A stretch of DNA of 64,000 nucleotides from Micavibrio sp. TMED2 (GTDB lineage: Bacteria; Pseudomonadota; Alphaproteobacteria; TMED2), in contig NHBH01000001.1 in NCBI GenBank assembly GCA_002168225.1, forward strand, positions 538,188-602,187. Reading direction: 5' to 3'. The notes beneath the pieces were generated by a model. That model was not told where the DNA came from and ran no database searches. It was given only the letters and a program-made list of their open reading frames with translations. Positions 26,734 to 34,644 of the stretch are shown piece after piece. Positions within the stretch are counted from its first letter, which is position 1, and every line of letters starts with the position of its first letter. Both the position numbers and the translations under genes were made by a program.

Positions 26734-27454
26734 TCTGCATGGCGGGCAGGGTAATACTGTCGGTGACCAGCCGGGGGCTGGTGTCGTGAGTGTGCGACAT
26801 CACCCTGATGATGAGCTGCTGTTGGATTACGCCAGCGGTGCGCTGGGTGAGGCAGAGAGCCTTGTGATCGCCACCCATATGGCGCTGTGTCCGATATGTC
26901 GGCGCAAGGTTGCCGATTATGAAGCGATCGGTGGTGCCACGCTCGAGGCGGCAGAGGAGATCCCGGTTGCCGATGATGCTCTGGCCCGGATCATGGCCAG
27001 TATTGATGCGGGACTGTCCGACAAAAAATCATCAGAACAGATTGATTTTAAAACAGAGAGTTTTGATGCGAATATTCCGCAGCCATTGCGGGACTATCTG
27101 CCGTCAACGCTCGAAAACCTGCCCTGGCAGAGCGTTTTGCGCGGGCTGGATGAGGTGACGTTGCAGGTTGGTAGTAATGATATGGTGCGGACCAAGATGC
27201 TGCGTATCCAACCCGGTGCCGCCATGCCCCAGCATACCCATGAGGGCACTGAACTGACGCTGGTGCTGTGTGGGGCATTTCAGGATGAGCGCGGCCATTT
27301 CGCGCGCGGTGATCTGGCATTTACTGACAGTAACGTTGAGCACCGCCCGGTCGCCGATGAGGGCGAGGTCTGCTATTGCCTGGCTGTGACCACGGCACCG
27401 TTGCGCCTGACTGGCCCGGTTGGCCGGTTCTTCAACTCGTTCATCAAGTACTGA
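26723..27454 (+). CDS. chrR: ChrR-type zinc anti-sigma factor with cupin domain
   Basis: 243 aa. The N-terminal zinc anti-sigma domain has HHPDDELLLDYASGAL and THMALCPICRRKVADYE, giving the H...HxxxCxxC zinc ligands that clamp the sigma factor. The C-terminal half is a cupin: LRIQPGAAMPQHTHEGTELTLVL and ARGDLAFTDSNVEHRP supply His/Glu metal ligands, the part needed for singlet-oxygen response in Rhodobacter. The start lies inside the end of rpoE, indicating coupled synthesis. It converges on trmH after 14 bp. Confidence 0.92.
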   Translation: MTNDLHGGQGNTVGDQPGAGVVSVRHHPDDELLLDYASGALGEAESLVIATHMALCPICRRKVADYEAIGGATLEAAEEIPVADDALARIMASIDAGLSDKKSSEQIDFKTESFDANIPQPLRDYLPSTLENLPWQSVLRGLDEVTLQVGSNDMVRTKMLRIQPGAAMPQHTHEGTELTLVLCGAFQDERGHFARGDLAFTDSNVEHRPVADEGEVCYCLAVTTAPLRLTGPVGRFFNSFIKY

Positions 27455-27468
27455 GGGGCTGGTCCGGC

Positions 27469-28002
27469 CTATTTGTTGGCGGTACGGATGATCTGACCGC
27501 CATGGCGGTGCCTGACCAACTCTTCTGTCGGCCCACCGGCACGCACCGGGCGTTCGGCAAAACGGCCCATGGACAGCATCCGGTCATACATCACAATCGC
27601 CCCGGCCACGCCGACATTGACGCAGAACTGCATCGGGATCTGGATCAGAAAATCGCAGCGTGCCTGTAATTCCGGTGACAGCTCGCCACGCTCGGGTCCA
27701 AGGACATAGGCGGCGCGGGTTGGATGGCGGAAACTCGGCAGCGGGATCGAGGCATCGACCAGTTCAATGCCGACCAGACGACAGCCGCGCGGCAGGTCGA
27801 GCTTTTCCGGCGTATCATACTGATAGAATGGCAGATGCTCGAAGGCATCCGAGGTATCGGAGGAGCGTACCTCGCCGAAATCCACATGGGGGGCGATGGC
27901 GAAAAAGCTGCTGGCCCCGAAGGAATGGGCGGTACGGATAAGGTTGCCGGCATTGCCGGGCTTGCTCATGCCCTCAACACCGACCGAGAAAAAACCACGC
28001 AT
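27469..28002 (-). CDS. SpoU/TrmH family RNA 2'-O-methyltransferase
   Basis: 177 aa with the SPOUT motifs: motif 1 SKPGNAGNLIRTAHSFGAS (about residues 13-31), motif 2 AAYVLGPERGELSPEL and motif 3 IPMQFCVNVGVAGAIVMYDR. It probably methylates tRNA or rRNA ribose using SAM; the site cannot be told from sequence. It lacks the N-terminal substrate-binding domain of RlmB. The start overlaps the stop of the CAP-RTX gene (TGATG), an odd partner for an RNA methylase. Confidence 0.88.
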   Translation of the reverse strand: MRGFFSVGVEGMSKPGNAGNLIRTAHSFGASSFFAIAPHVDFGEVRSSDTSDAFEHLPFYQYDTPEKLDLPRGCRLVGIELVDASIPLPSFRHPTRAAYVLGPERGELSPELQARCDFLIQIPMQFCVNVGVAGAIVMYDRMLSMGRFAERPVRAGGPTEELVRHRHGGQIIRTANK

Positions 28003-29576
28003 CAGACAAAAACGATCCAGTTATCACTATCAAATTGGTCAAAGCCGATACCCTCGATCATGATCGACCCGGTATCGCCAATGAGTGTTACCGACTGGCT
28101 ATTACCCTGAATGCTTACCCCACTTCCAGTCACAGCGACACGATCGCCCTCATTACCGTTGAAATCGGCAGCAATGTCGAAATCCTGTGAGATATAGAAA
28201 TGATCGGCACCGCTGCCGCCGATCAGGGTGTCGTTGCCGCTGCCGCCAATCAGAAAGTCATCACCGAGATTGCCGCGCAGAATGTCGAAATCGCGGTTGC
28301 CGAGCAACGTGTCATTACCCTGTCCGCCATACATGATGTCAGCGCCCTGCCCGCCATACATCAGGTCCGCCTCGAGGTTGCCGTAGATGATATCATCCTC
28401 GAGATTTCCATAGACGATATCCTCCTGCCGACCGCCATAGATGGTATCGGTATCGCGGCCACCATAGAGGGTGTCCAGCCCGGTATTGCCATAGATCAGG
28501 TCGGTGCCGGTATTGCCGTAGATCAGGTCCGCACCGGCAAAGCCCCAGACAATGTCATTGCCGCCAAAGGCAAAGACCGTGTCATTGCCCTCGGTCATCT
28601 CCAGAATTTCACTGGCATCGGTTCCTTCGGTGCCGGTTGTCGGTGGCGGGGTGACCGGGGTTTCCGGTTCTGTCGGTGTGCTGCCGCCCACTGCATCAAT
28701 GCCGTCAAAATCGCCGTCATCGCGGACCAGCAATACCTCGGTGTCGTCATTGCCGAGCAGTGCCAGATCGATTTTCCGGTTGGCACTGCCGACGGTGATC
28801 GTGGTGCTGATATCGCTGGTCAGCCCGCCGCCGCTGAAGGTCACGATATAGGTGCCGCCGCTCAGCAGTTCGATCTGATAGCCGCCGCTGGCCCAGCTGG
28901 TTGTACTGATGCCGTTCACGCTGACCGTAACGCCGCCCAGCCCCTCACCGGCGTCATAGAAGCCGTCGCCGTCGCTGTCATCAAAGGCGACACCGAGGAT
29001 GAAGGGGCCAACATCGCTGGTGGTGATAAAATTCTGGGTTGAGGAGACTTCGCCGACCTGGGATGTACCGACGGCAATCCCGGCCATGTTGAAATCGCCA
29101 CTGGTCATATTAAGCAGGTGTCCGGCCGGTTGCTGGATGCCGGTCGATGTGAAGCCCCAGTCGATCACATAGCCCGCATGGGAGTATTCGATGGACTCCC
29201 CATAAAGATAGACATTCTCGCCAACGGAGTTGATGAATTCTGGTGTGGTGTCCTGCACCCGCGTCAGTAATGAATTTTCGCCCGGCAGCTGGTGGCTCTG
29301 GGTATTCTGGCTGATCATCAGGTTGTTGTGACCTGTCGCGGCTTCATTGACGCCAGAGTTCCAGGCAAGGGCCTGTACGGCGGTCAGGGCGGCGAAATTC
29401 TGCTGCAGCGCTGTTGAATCCACACCGAAATAATCGAGTGCGGATTGCACCTCGGGATCGACCGCGGTGAGCGGGTTGAGGCTGGTCAGCAGGCGGCCAA
29501 GCTCCCCGTCAGGATCGACGCGGATGCGGTTGACCAGTTCGAGCATCCATTGTTCGTCAGCGCTTGGTAGAGCCAT
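28002..29576 (-). CDS. CAP-domain protein fused to RTX repeats
   Basis: 524 aa, no N-terminal signal. Residues about 8-165 form a CAP/SCP domain: ELVNRIRVDPDGELGRLL, ALAWNSGVNEAATGHNNLM, SVGENVYLYG and QQPAGHLLNMTSGDFNMAGI, with the expected His/Glu cavity residues. Next comes a short Asp-rich segment (VAFDDSDGDGFYDAGEG) like SdrD B-type calcium-binding domains, a Thr/Pro linker, RTX repeats (about 315-450; YGNTGLDTLYGG type) and a C-terminal secretion-signal-like region ending DNWIVFV. Expected type I secreted protein. Function of bacterial CAP domains is mostly undefined. Confidence 0.88.
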   Translation of the reverse strand: MALPSADEQWMLELVNRIRVDPDGELGRLLTSLNPLTAVDPEVQSALDYFGVDSTALQQNFAALTAVQALAWNSGVNEAATGHNNLMISQNTQSHQLPGENSLLTRVQDTTPEFINSVGENVYLYGESIEYSHAGYVIDWGFTSTGIQQPAGHLLNMTSGDFNMAGIAVGTSQVGEVSSTQNFITTSDVGPFILGVAFDDSDGDGFYDAGEGLGGVTVSVNGISTTSWASGGYQIELLSGGTYIVTFSGGGLTSDISTTITVGSANRKIDLALLGNDDTEVLLVRDDGDFDGIDAVGGSTPTEPETPVTPPPTTGTEGTDASEILEMTEGNDTVFAFGGNDIVWGFAGADLIYGNTGTDLIYGNTGLDTLYGGRDTDTIYGGRQEDIVYGNLEDDIIYGNLEADLMYGGQGADIMYGGQGNDTLLGNRDFDILRGNLGDDFLIGGSGNDTLIGGSGADHFYISQDFDIAADFNGNEGDRVAVTGSGVSIQGNSQSVTLIGDTGSIMIEGIGFDQFDSDNWIVFV

Positions 29577-29879
29577 GAGTGTTAAGCCTTCGTTAACCTT
29601 GTTATGTCAGCCTCACTAGACTTTATGCCATAAAGCGCGGCATCGTGGAACGCAGCGTCGGGACCTGTCCTGAAAATTGACGCTCGGTACTTTCATTTCG
29701 TCCGCATATCGTAACTATGAAACACGAGCTTTGTTGGCCTGCGACACCTCGCGCCGACAGGGAGTGCGTTGCCAATGCCCGGTTTGTTTCGGCAAGCTCA
29801 GGTGCGCACTGGGGCAAGGGCTAGAGCGGTGACCTTAACGGGTCACCGCTCTAATTTTTGGTGTCTGCCAGATTGGCAA
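29577..29879. other. Intergenic region with an orphan hairpin
   Basis: About 303 bp between the start of the CAP-RTX gene and the end of the unknown gene at 29880. No convincing protein gene: short frames on both strands have unlike-protein composition. It holds a strong plus-strand terminator-like hairpin (29822-29859) without a plus-strand gene before it, so a small RNA or an unrecognised short gene is possible. Confidence 0.5.
29822..29859 (+). terminator. Orphan intrinsic terminator, plus strand
   Basis: A 13-bp perfect inverted repeat (29822-29834 with 29841-29853, 6-nt loop) followed by ATTTTTGG. The T-run is on the plus strand only; read on the minus strand the stem is followed by AGCCCTTG, so it fits poorly as the terminator of the minus-strand gene at 29880. 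Confidence 0.65.
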
Positions 29880-30857
29880 TCAGTGCGGCAGATCGGCGTA
29901 AATCTTGAGCCGCTGCGCTGCGCCCGGCTGATTGCCCGCGACCACATGCCAGCTGCGAAGCCGCGATCCCGCAAGACAGTTGATCAGGGCATCATGGCGT
30001 CCGGTATGCTCAAGCAGTCCGGCATCCAGCAGTTGCTGGATCAGGGCCGCTGCGGGCGGTCCATCGGGGTTGAAGAACTGTACCCGGATATCATCGGGTC
30101 CGCCGGATGCGGTAAAGACGATATAGGCGATGCGGAAGCCGAGTGCGGCAAAGGCATCGATCTGTCGGCGCATATCTTGCTGTCGGTCACTGTCGCCGAA
30201 GAAGTCTTGCGCCAGCAGCGCCGGGTCCAGACCGTCATAATTCATACGGTAGAGCTTGGTTTCCGGCTTGTTGGCAAGGATATTGACGCCGAGCAAGTCA
30301 CAGATACTGCTGTCCCGGATATGCCGATAGGCGGCGGTGCTGAATACGCTGTCCGCATCATCGACCGGCGCGCCCCGGATCGCGGTATCCAGTGCCTGCG
30401 CCAATGGTTCATGGATGCCTGCCGATACTGACGAGGCATCGATATAGCCCTTGAGAAAGCTGGCGTCAGGATTGCCCGGTACAGCACCAAAGGCGATATA
30501 GGCATCCCAGCGGGCACCGTCATGCAGGGTGAGCGCCTTGTTGAGGGCGGCAAGTTCGGTCGAAGCGCTGGTTGTCTCCGCCGCCTTGCCATAAATGATC
30601 CGGGTCAGACGATAATCGGCCTGTGATGGATACCAGGTAAAGGCAAGTCCGTTGACCTCTGCTGTCTCGGCAATCGTCAGGCCGAAGCTGTTGAGCGCCT
30701 CAATCTGGTCCAGCAGGGCAAAATGCCGGGTCAGACCAATTGGCATCAACTGTGCCGACAGTAATGCCGGACGCAGCATGCCCGCCTGATCGAGCAGTCC
30801 CGGGCGCTCCAGAATATCAGCCCCGCCATGTGTAAGCCTGCTGCTGCCTATGGCCAT
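29880..30857 (-). CDS. Protein of unknown function
   Basis: 325 aa from the ATG at 30857. No signal peptide or membrane segment; a soluble mixed alpha/beta protein. Notable segments: LAFTWYPSQADYRLTRIIYG, RWDAYIAFGAVPGNPDAS, ETKLYRMNYDGLDPALL, IAYIVFTASGGPDDIRVQFF and a final RLKIYADLPH. Recurrent beta strands with Tyr/Arg faces might suggest a barrel, but I recognise no family. Codon use looks like its neighbours. Divergent from the SDR gene at 30967. Confidence 0.65.
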   Translation of the reverse strand: MAIGSSRLTHGGADILERPGLLDQAGMLRPALLSAQLMPIGLTRHFALLDQIEALNSFGLTIAETAEVNGLAFTWYPSQADYRLTRIIYGKAAETTSASTELAALNKALTLHDGARWDAYIAFGAVPGNPDASFLKGYIDASSVSAGIHEPLAQALDTAIRGAPVDDADSVFSTAAYRHIRDSSICDLLGVNILANKPETKLYRMNYDGLDPALLAQDFFGDSDRQQDMRRQIDAFAALGFRIAYIVFTASGGPDDIRVQFFNPDGPPAAALIQQLLDAGLLEHTGRHDALINCLAGSRLRSWHVVAGNQPGAAQRLKIYADLPH

Positions 30858-30966
30858 CAATGCTACCCGAATGTTCCGCTTTTCCCTTGCGGCAGCGGCG
30901 CTCTATATTCAAATTCAGCTCCAACCTACCATAAAAATAATTTTTCATAACAAGAGGAAATGCCCG

Positions 30967-31788
30967 ATGACTGCCACCAGTGCCCAGTTCGATTTCACCG
31001 GTGCCAAGGTCTTTGTCTTTGGCGGGACCAGCGGCATCAATCTCGGCATTGCCGAGGCTTTTGCCAAACGGGGTGCGGTCATGGCCGTCGCCTCCCGCAA
31101 CCCGGATAAGGTGGCGGCGGCGCAAGCCCAGCTGACAGCGGCGGGGGCAGAGGCGGTTGAGGGCTACCCGCTGGACGTGCGTGACCATGAGGGCGTGGCA
31201 GCAGCAGTGGCGGATTTTGCCGGCAAGCATGGCGAGATTGATGTGCTCGTCTCCGGCGCTGCCGGGAACTTCCCGGCCCCGGCGGTCGGCATCAGCCCCA
31301 ACGGCTTCAAATCAGTCGTTGATATTGATCTGCTCGGCACCTTCCACGTCATGCGCGGTGCGTTCGAATATCTGAAGAAGCCGGGGGCCAGCGTGATCAA
31401 TATCTCGGCCCCGCAGGCGGTCATTCCAATGGCGTTTCAGGCCCATGTCTGTGCCGCCAAGGCCGGTGTCGACATGGTTACCCAGACGTTGGCGATTGAG
31501 TGGGGGCCGTTGGGAATCCGCGTCAACTCGGTGATCCCCGGCCCGATTGATGGCACCGAGGGGATGAAGCGTCTGGCCCCTACCGATGAGATGCGTGATG
31601 CGGTGGTGAAATCGGTCCCGGCCCGTCGGATGGGCACGCCCGATGATGTTGCCCAGCTGTGCCTGTTTCTGGGCTCGGATGCCGCAGCCTATGTCAATGG
31701 CGCGATCATTCCGGCTGACGGCGGCTGGGCAGCCAATGGCGCGCGGATTGACTTTGAAACCCTGATCAAGGCTGCCGCCAAGGGTTAG
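30967..31788 (+). CDS. SDR oxidoreductase resembling 2,4-dienoyl-CoA reductase
   Basis: 273 aa from ATG 30967, preceded by AAGAGGAAA. Rossmann motif VFGGTSGINLGIAEAF binds NAD(P)H. The segment AAGNFPAPAVGISPNGFK and the ending PGPIDGTEGMKRL are those of the peroxisomal-type 2,4-dienoyl-CoA reductase subgroup. The usual catalytic YxxxK is HVCAAK here: Tyr is absent and Lys kept, as in that subgroup. Likely role: helping beta-oxidation of unsaturated fatty acids in the cytoplasm. It ends 6 bp from the convergent exported protein. Confidence 0.85.
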   Translation: MTATSAQFDFTGAKVFVFGGTSGINLGIAEAFAKRGAVMAVASRNPDKVAAAQAQLTAAGAEAVEGYPLDVRDHEGVAAAVADFAGKHGEIDVLVSGAAGNFPAPAVGISPNGFKSVVDIDLLGTFHVMRGAFEYLKKPGASVINISAPQAVIPMAFQAHVCAAKAGVDMVTQTLAIEWGPLGIRVNSVIPGPIDGTEGMKRLAPTDEMRDAVVKSVPARRMGTPDDVAQLCLFLGSDAAAYVNGAIIPADGGWAANGARIDFETLIKAAAKG

Positions 31789-31794
31789 CCGGGC

Positions 31795-32391
31795 TTAATG
31801 GGTATGTTCCGGTTGTTCGTGATCAGCCGGGGCTTCCATGCTGTGTTCGGGCATTGCTGATCCGGCGGCATTGTTTTCGGCATCGAACAGGCGGAAGCGA
31901 TAGCGCACCTGACCGCTCGGGTAGCCGCGCGCTTCATAGAGATTGTCGCGCAGGGCGTGAACCGTGCGGCAATACTCCGTGACGATGTTCATTTCCGGGG
32001 AGCGGCAGAGCAGGCCAAAACTCTGGCCGTTCCGCGTGACTTCCTGAATCAGAAAATGGCCACCCCGATGCCCATTTCTAGGGTCAGAATAATCAATGGT
32101 GCCCTCGGGCTTGTGATTGTCGCTGAACCGGTAATTGATCCGATAGGTGGTGCCATTTTCGGCAAAGCCTTCACGGGCATCATTGATGATCCGGCCAATC
32201 TCTTTTGGATAATCATGCAGCAGTTCGGTCAGCTCGGCGCTGGTCAGTACCGTGCCTGACAAGGCCTTGTACGTGCTCGGAACCTTGGCAATCTCGCGCC
32301 GGAAATTGAACTCGGCGGCGTTTGCCAAAGGCAGAGCCATCAGCCATAGAAAAACAACGCATATGCTGCGAGTGAAGATCAGACGTGGCAT
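31795..32391 (-). CDS. Exported protein of unknown function with His-rich tail
   Basis: 198 aa from the ATG at 32391 (a GTG two codons earlier is also in frame). Signal peptide FTRSICVVFLWLMALPLANA. The mature part has no recognised domain; it carries two Cys (LLCRSPEM and TEYCRTV) that may pair. The last 25 residues are Glu/His-rich (MEAPADHEQPEHTH), which could bind metal ions. No link to the flanking SDR genes is evident. Confidence 0.65.
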   Translation of the reverse strand: MPRLIFTRSICVVFLWLMALPLANAAEFNFRREIAKVPSTYKALSGTVLTSAELTELLHDYPKEIGRIINDAREGFAENGTTYRINYRFSDNHKPEGTIDYSDPRNGHRGGHFLIQEVTRNGQSFGLLCRSPEMNIVTEYCRTVHALRDNLYEARGYPSGQVRYRFRLFDAENNAAGSAMPEHSMEAPADHEQPEHTH

Positions 32392-32513
32392 GGTCACCGT
32401 GCTCTGGGGTTTATATGTATACCGGTAACATGCCTTGTATCGGCTATCGGTTCAAACACTTCGCAAGGCATGGCGGTTCCCGCCATTGATCCGATGGTAA
32501 CGGTTTACTGATC

Positions 32514-33296
32514 ATGAGTCATAACGCAGTGCCAGATATGAAAAATTTCAATGGACTTACCGGTTTTGGTGACAATCTCAATGTCGCGGTTTTCGGCGCG
32601 TCTGGCGGTATCGGCAAGGCATTCATCGAACACCTTGCCAATGATCCGTCGGTGGCGAAAATCTTTGCCCTGTCTCGATCTGCTGTGGTTGCCGGGCACC
32701 GCAAGGTAATCTCACGGCAGTATGATCCGTATAGTGATGACAGCCTGTCAAACATCGCCGAGATGATAGGTGATGTGGGGGGCTTGCATCTTGGTATTGC
32801 GGCAATCGGCATGCTGCACGACAAGGATCGCAATATTGGCCCTGAAAAGTCCTGGCGTGATCTGTCCCCGGATGATCTTGCCGCAACCTACAGCGCCAAT
32901 ACCATTGCACCGGTTATGGTGATGAAACATATGCTGCCACTTTTGCCGCGTGATCGAAGAGCCGGGTTTGCTGCTCTGTCAGCGCGTGTTGGCAGTATCA
33001 GCGATAACCGTATCGGGGGCTGGTATGGTTATCGGGCGGCCAAGGCGGCCTTGAACCAGCATATCCGCTGTGCTGCGATCGAACTGGCGCGCAAACACAG
33101 TCAGGCATTCTGTATCGGATTGCATCCGGGAACGGTTGATACGGCATTATCCGAACCGTTTCAGAAGAATGTGGCGGCGGAAAAGCTGTTTTCCACTGCC
33201 TATTCAACCGCTTGTATGCTGAATGTTCTGAATTGCACGACGCCGGCAAACAGCGGCAGGCTGTTTGCCTATGACGGCTCTGAAATCGAGCCCTGA
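32514..33296 (+). CDS. SDR family oxidoreductase (C-factor-like)
   Basis: 260 aa. N-terminal nucleotide site VAVFGASGGIGKAFIEHL, then the catalytic Ser in ALSARVGSISDNRIGG and the Tyr-Lys pair in YGYRAAKAALNQHIR. HPGTVDTALSEPF follows, as in CsgA/C-factor-type short SDRs. Substrate unknown. It stands alone with its own 120-bp upstream region and ends 13 bp from the convergent RTX gene. Confidence 0.85.
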   Translation: MSHNAVPDMKNFNGLTGFGDNLNVAVFGASGGIGKAFIEHLANDPSVAKIFALSRSAVVAGHRKVISRQYDPYSDDSLSNIAEMIGDVGGLHLGIAAIGMLHDKDRNIGPEKSWRDLSPDDLAATYSANTIAPVMVMKHMLPLLPRDRRAGFAALSARVGSISDNRIGGWYGYRAAKAALNQHIRCAAIELARKHSQAFCIGLHPGTVDTALSEPFQKNVAAEKLFSTAYSTACMLNVLNCTTPANSGRLFAYDGSEIEP

Positions 33297-33308
33297 ACCT
33301 TCCGGATA

Positions 33309-34478
33309 CTAGAACGAAATATCCAGCACGAAGCTGTCGTCGAATGTATCTATGCCGACGAGGATCACCTGTGAATCCGTACCAACCTGCTGGATCAGCA
33401 AACCATCCGGGTTCACGATGGTCTTCAGGCCACCGGAGACGGCAATGCGGTCACCCTCATCGGGGTTGAAGTCGAAGATGACACTGGTTTCCTGATGCCC
33501 GGCAATGACGAAAATGTCAGAGCCTTCACCACCGAACAGTGCATCGCTGCCACGATTGCCGAACAGCACGTCATCACCGTCGCCGCCATAAAGCACGTCG
33601 CCGCCCTGACCGCCATAGAGCGTATCCGACTTGTCGCCACCATAGAGCACATCAATACCGCGATTGCCGTAGAGCACATCGGTGCCGAGCCCGCCATACA
33701 CCAGATCAGCATCCTGACCGCCATAGAGGTAGTCATTCTGGGCATCGCCATGGAGAATATCGCGGCCCTGATTGCCATAGAGGATGTCGGCCCCCCGGCC
33801 TCCGAGGATCGTGTCGTTGCCGATCATGCCGAAAATGCGATCATCGCCTTCCAGACCGTCAATCGTATCAACTGAATTGCGCCCGATGATGAAGTCGGAG
33901 CCGATGGTGGCGCTGGCGATCGTCTCGTTCAGCCCGCCATCTGCATCGTCCGGGAAGTCCGGCTGGCCGATGATCTCCAGTAGAAAGGTGCCTGCATCAC
34001 CGCTGGTACCGTTGCGGACAAAGCCCTCGCCCTGCGCGACCGAATAATTGCCCTGGGCAAAGGCCAGTGAATAGGAATGGGTGATGACATAGGCTTCAGG
34101 CGTATAGCTGTCGCCGCGACTGTCGTTTTCCGGCTGATCGGTGATGACGACAAACAGTTCCTGTTCGCGGGGCGTTGTATAGGACACCTCGACCAGTCGA
34201 TCATCAGTGCCGGCCTCATATGTGCGCAGGATGGTGAGGTCGCCATTATCATTGGCGCTGGCGAGCTGGACCTTCATCTCGGTCATCGGGCCGCCGACAT
34301 AGAATTTCAGATCGATATCCCGTGGCAGGGTGCCGATCCTGTAGATGTCCACATCGACGAATTCGTCGGTCGGGCTGCCGATGATATTCAGATAGCCGAA
34401 TTGCGGCTCGGCCAGCAGCGGTGCCGTGCTGGCGGAATTGGCGAGATCGAGATCTTCGTTGCGGCTGTCCTGAGGCAT
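33309..34478 (-). CDS. RTX protein with paralogous N-terminal domain (copy 1)
   Basis: 389 aa, no signal peptide. The N-terminal domain (about residues 20-170, starting LAEPQFGYLNIIG) is beta-rich and recurs in the gene at 34645. RTX repeats follow at about residues 210-330 (YGNQGRDILHGDAQNDYLYG type), and the C-terminus (FNPDEGDRIAVSGG to SFVLDISF) resembles the end of the other RTX proteins here and is the likely type I secretion signal. Function unknown; calcium-dependent folding outside the cell is expected. Confidence 0.87.
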   Translation of the reverse strand: MPQDSRNEDLDLANSASTAPLLAEPQFGYLNIIGSPTDEFVDVDIYRIGTLPRDIDLKFYVGGPMTEMKVQLASANDNGDLTILRTYEAGTDDRLVEVSYTTPREQELFVVITDQPENDSRGDSYTPEAYVITHSYSLAFAQGNYSVAQGEGFVRNGTSGDAGTFLLEIIGQPDFPDDADGGLNETIASATIGSDFIIGRNSVDTIDGLEGDDRIFGMIGNDTILGGRGADILYGNQGRDILHGDAQNDYLYGGQDADLVYGGLGTDVLYGNRGIDVLYGGDKSDTLYGGQGGDVLYGGDGDDVLFGNRGSDALFGGEGSDIFVIAGHQETSVIFDFNPDEGDRIAVSGGLKTIVNPDGLLIQQVGTDSQVILVGIDTFDDSFVLDISF

Positions 34479-34564
34479 GGTCGTAAGGGAGTGTTTCTAT
34501 GCGGTGAACTGGTGGGCAACAGTTTATCCGGGCCGGACCGGTGCCCCCAAGTTTTGCATGAAAA

Positions 34565-34598
34565 AACCGGCCCGCGGCGGTTGTGCCGGGGGCCGGTT
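34565..34598 (-). terminator. Terminator of the RTX gene at 34645
   Basis: A 9-bp stem (34565-34573 with 34590-34598) around a GC-rich 16-nt loop. Read on the minus strand it ends in a run of T (the A-run at 34561-34566), 47 bp past the stop of the upstream RTX gene. It separates the transcription of the two RTX genes. Confidence 0.7.
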
Positions 34599-34644
34599 CA
34601 GGTGATTTCAACCGGTCTGAGAAGCGATCAGATCGGGTCTGTTA

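Noticed and set aside
28200-29042. Plus-strand frame of isoleucine/alanine-rich repeats
   Set aside because: It is the reverse complement of RTX repeats, which leave long regular frames on the other strand.
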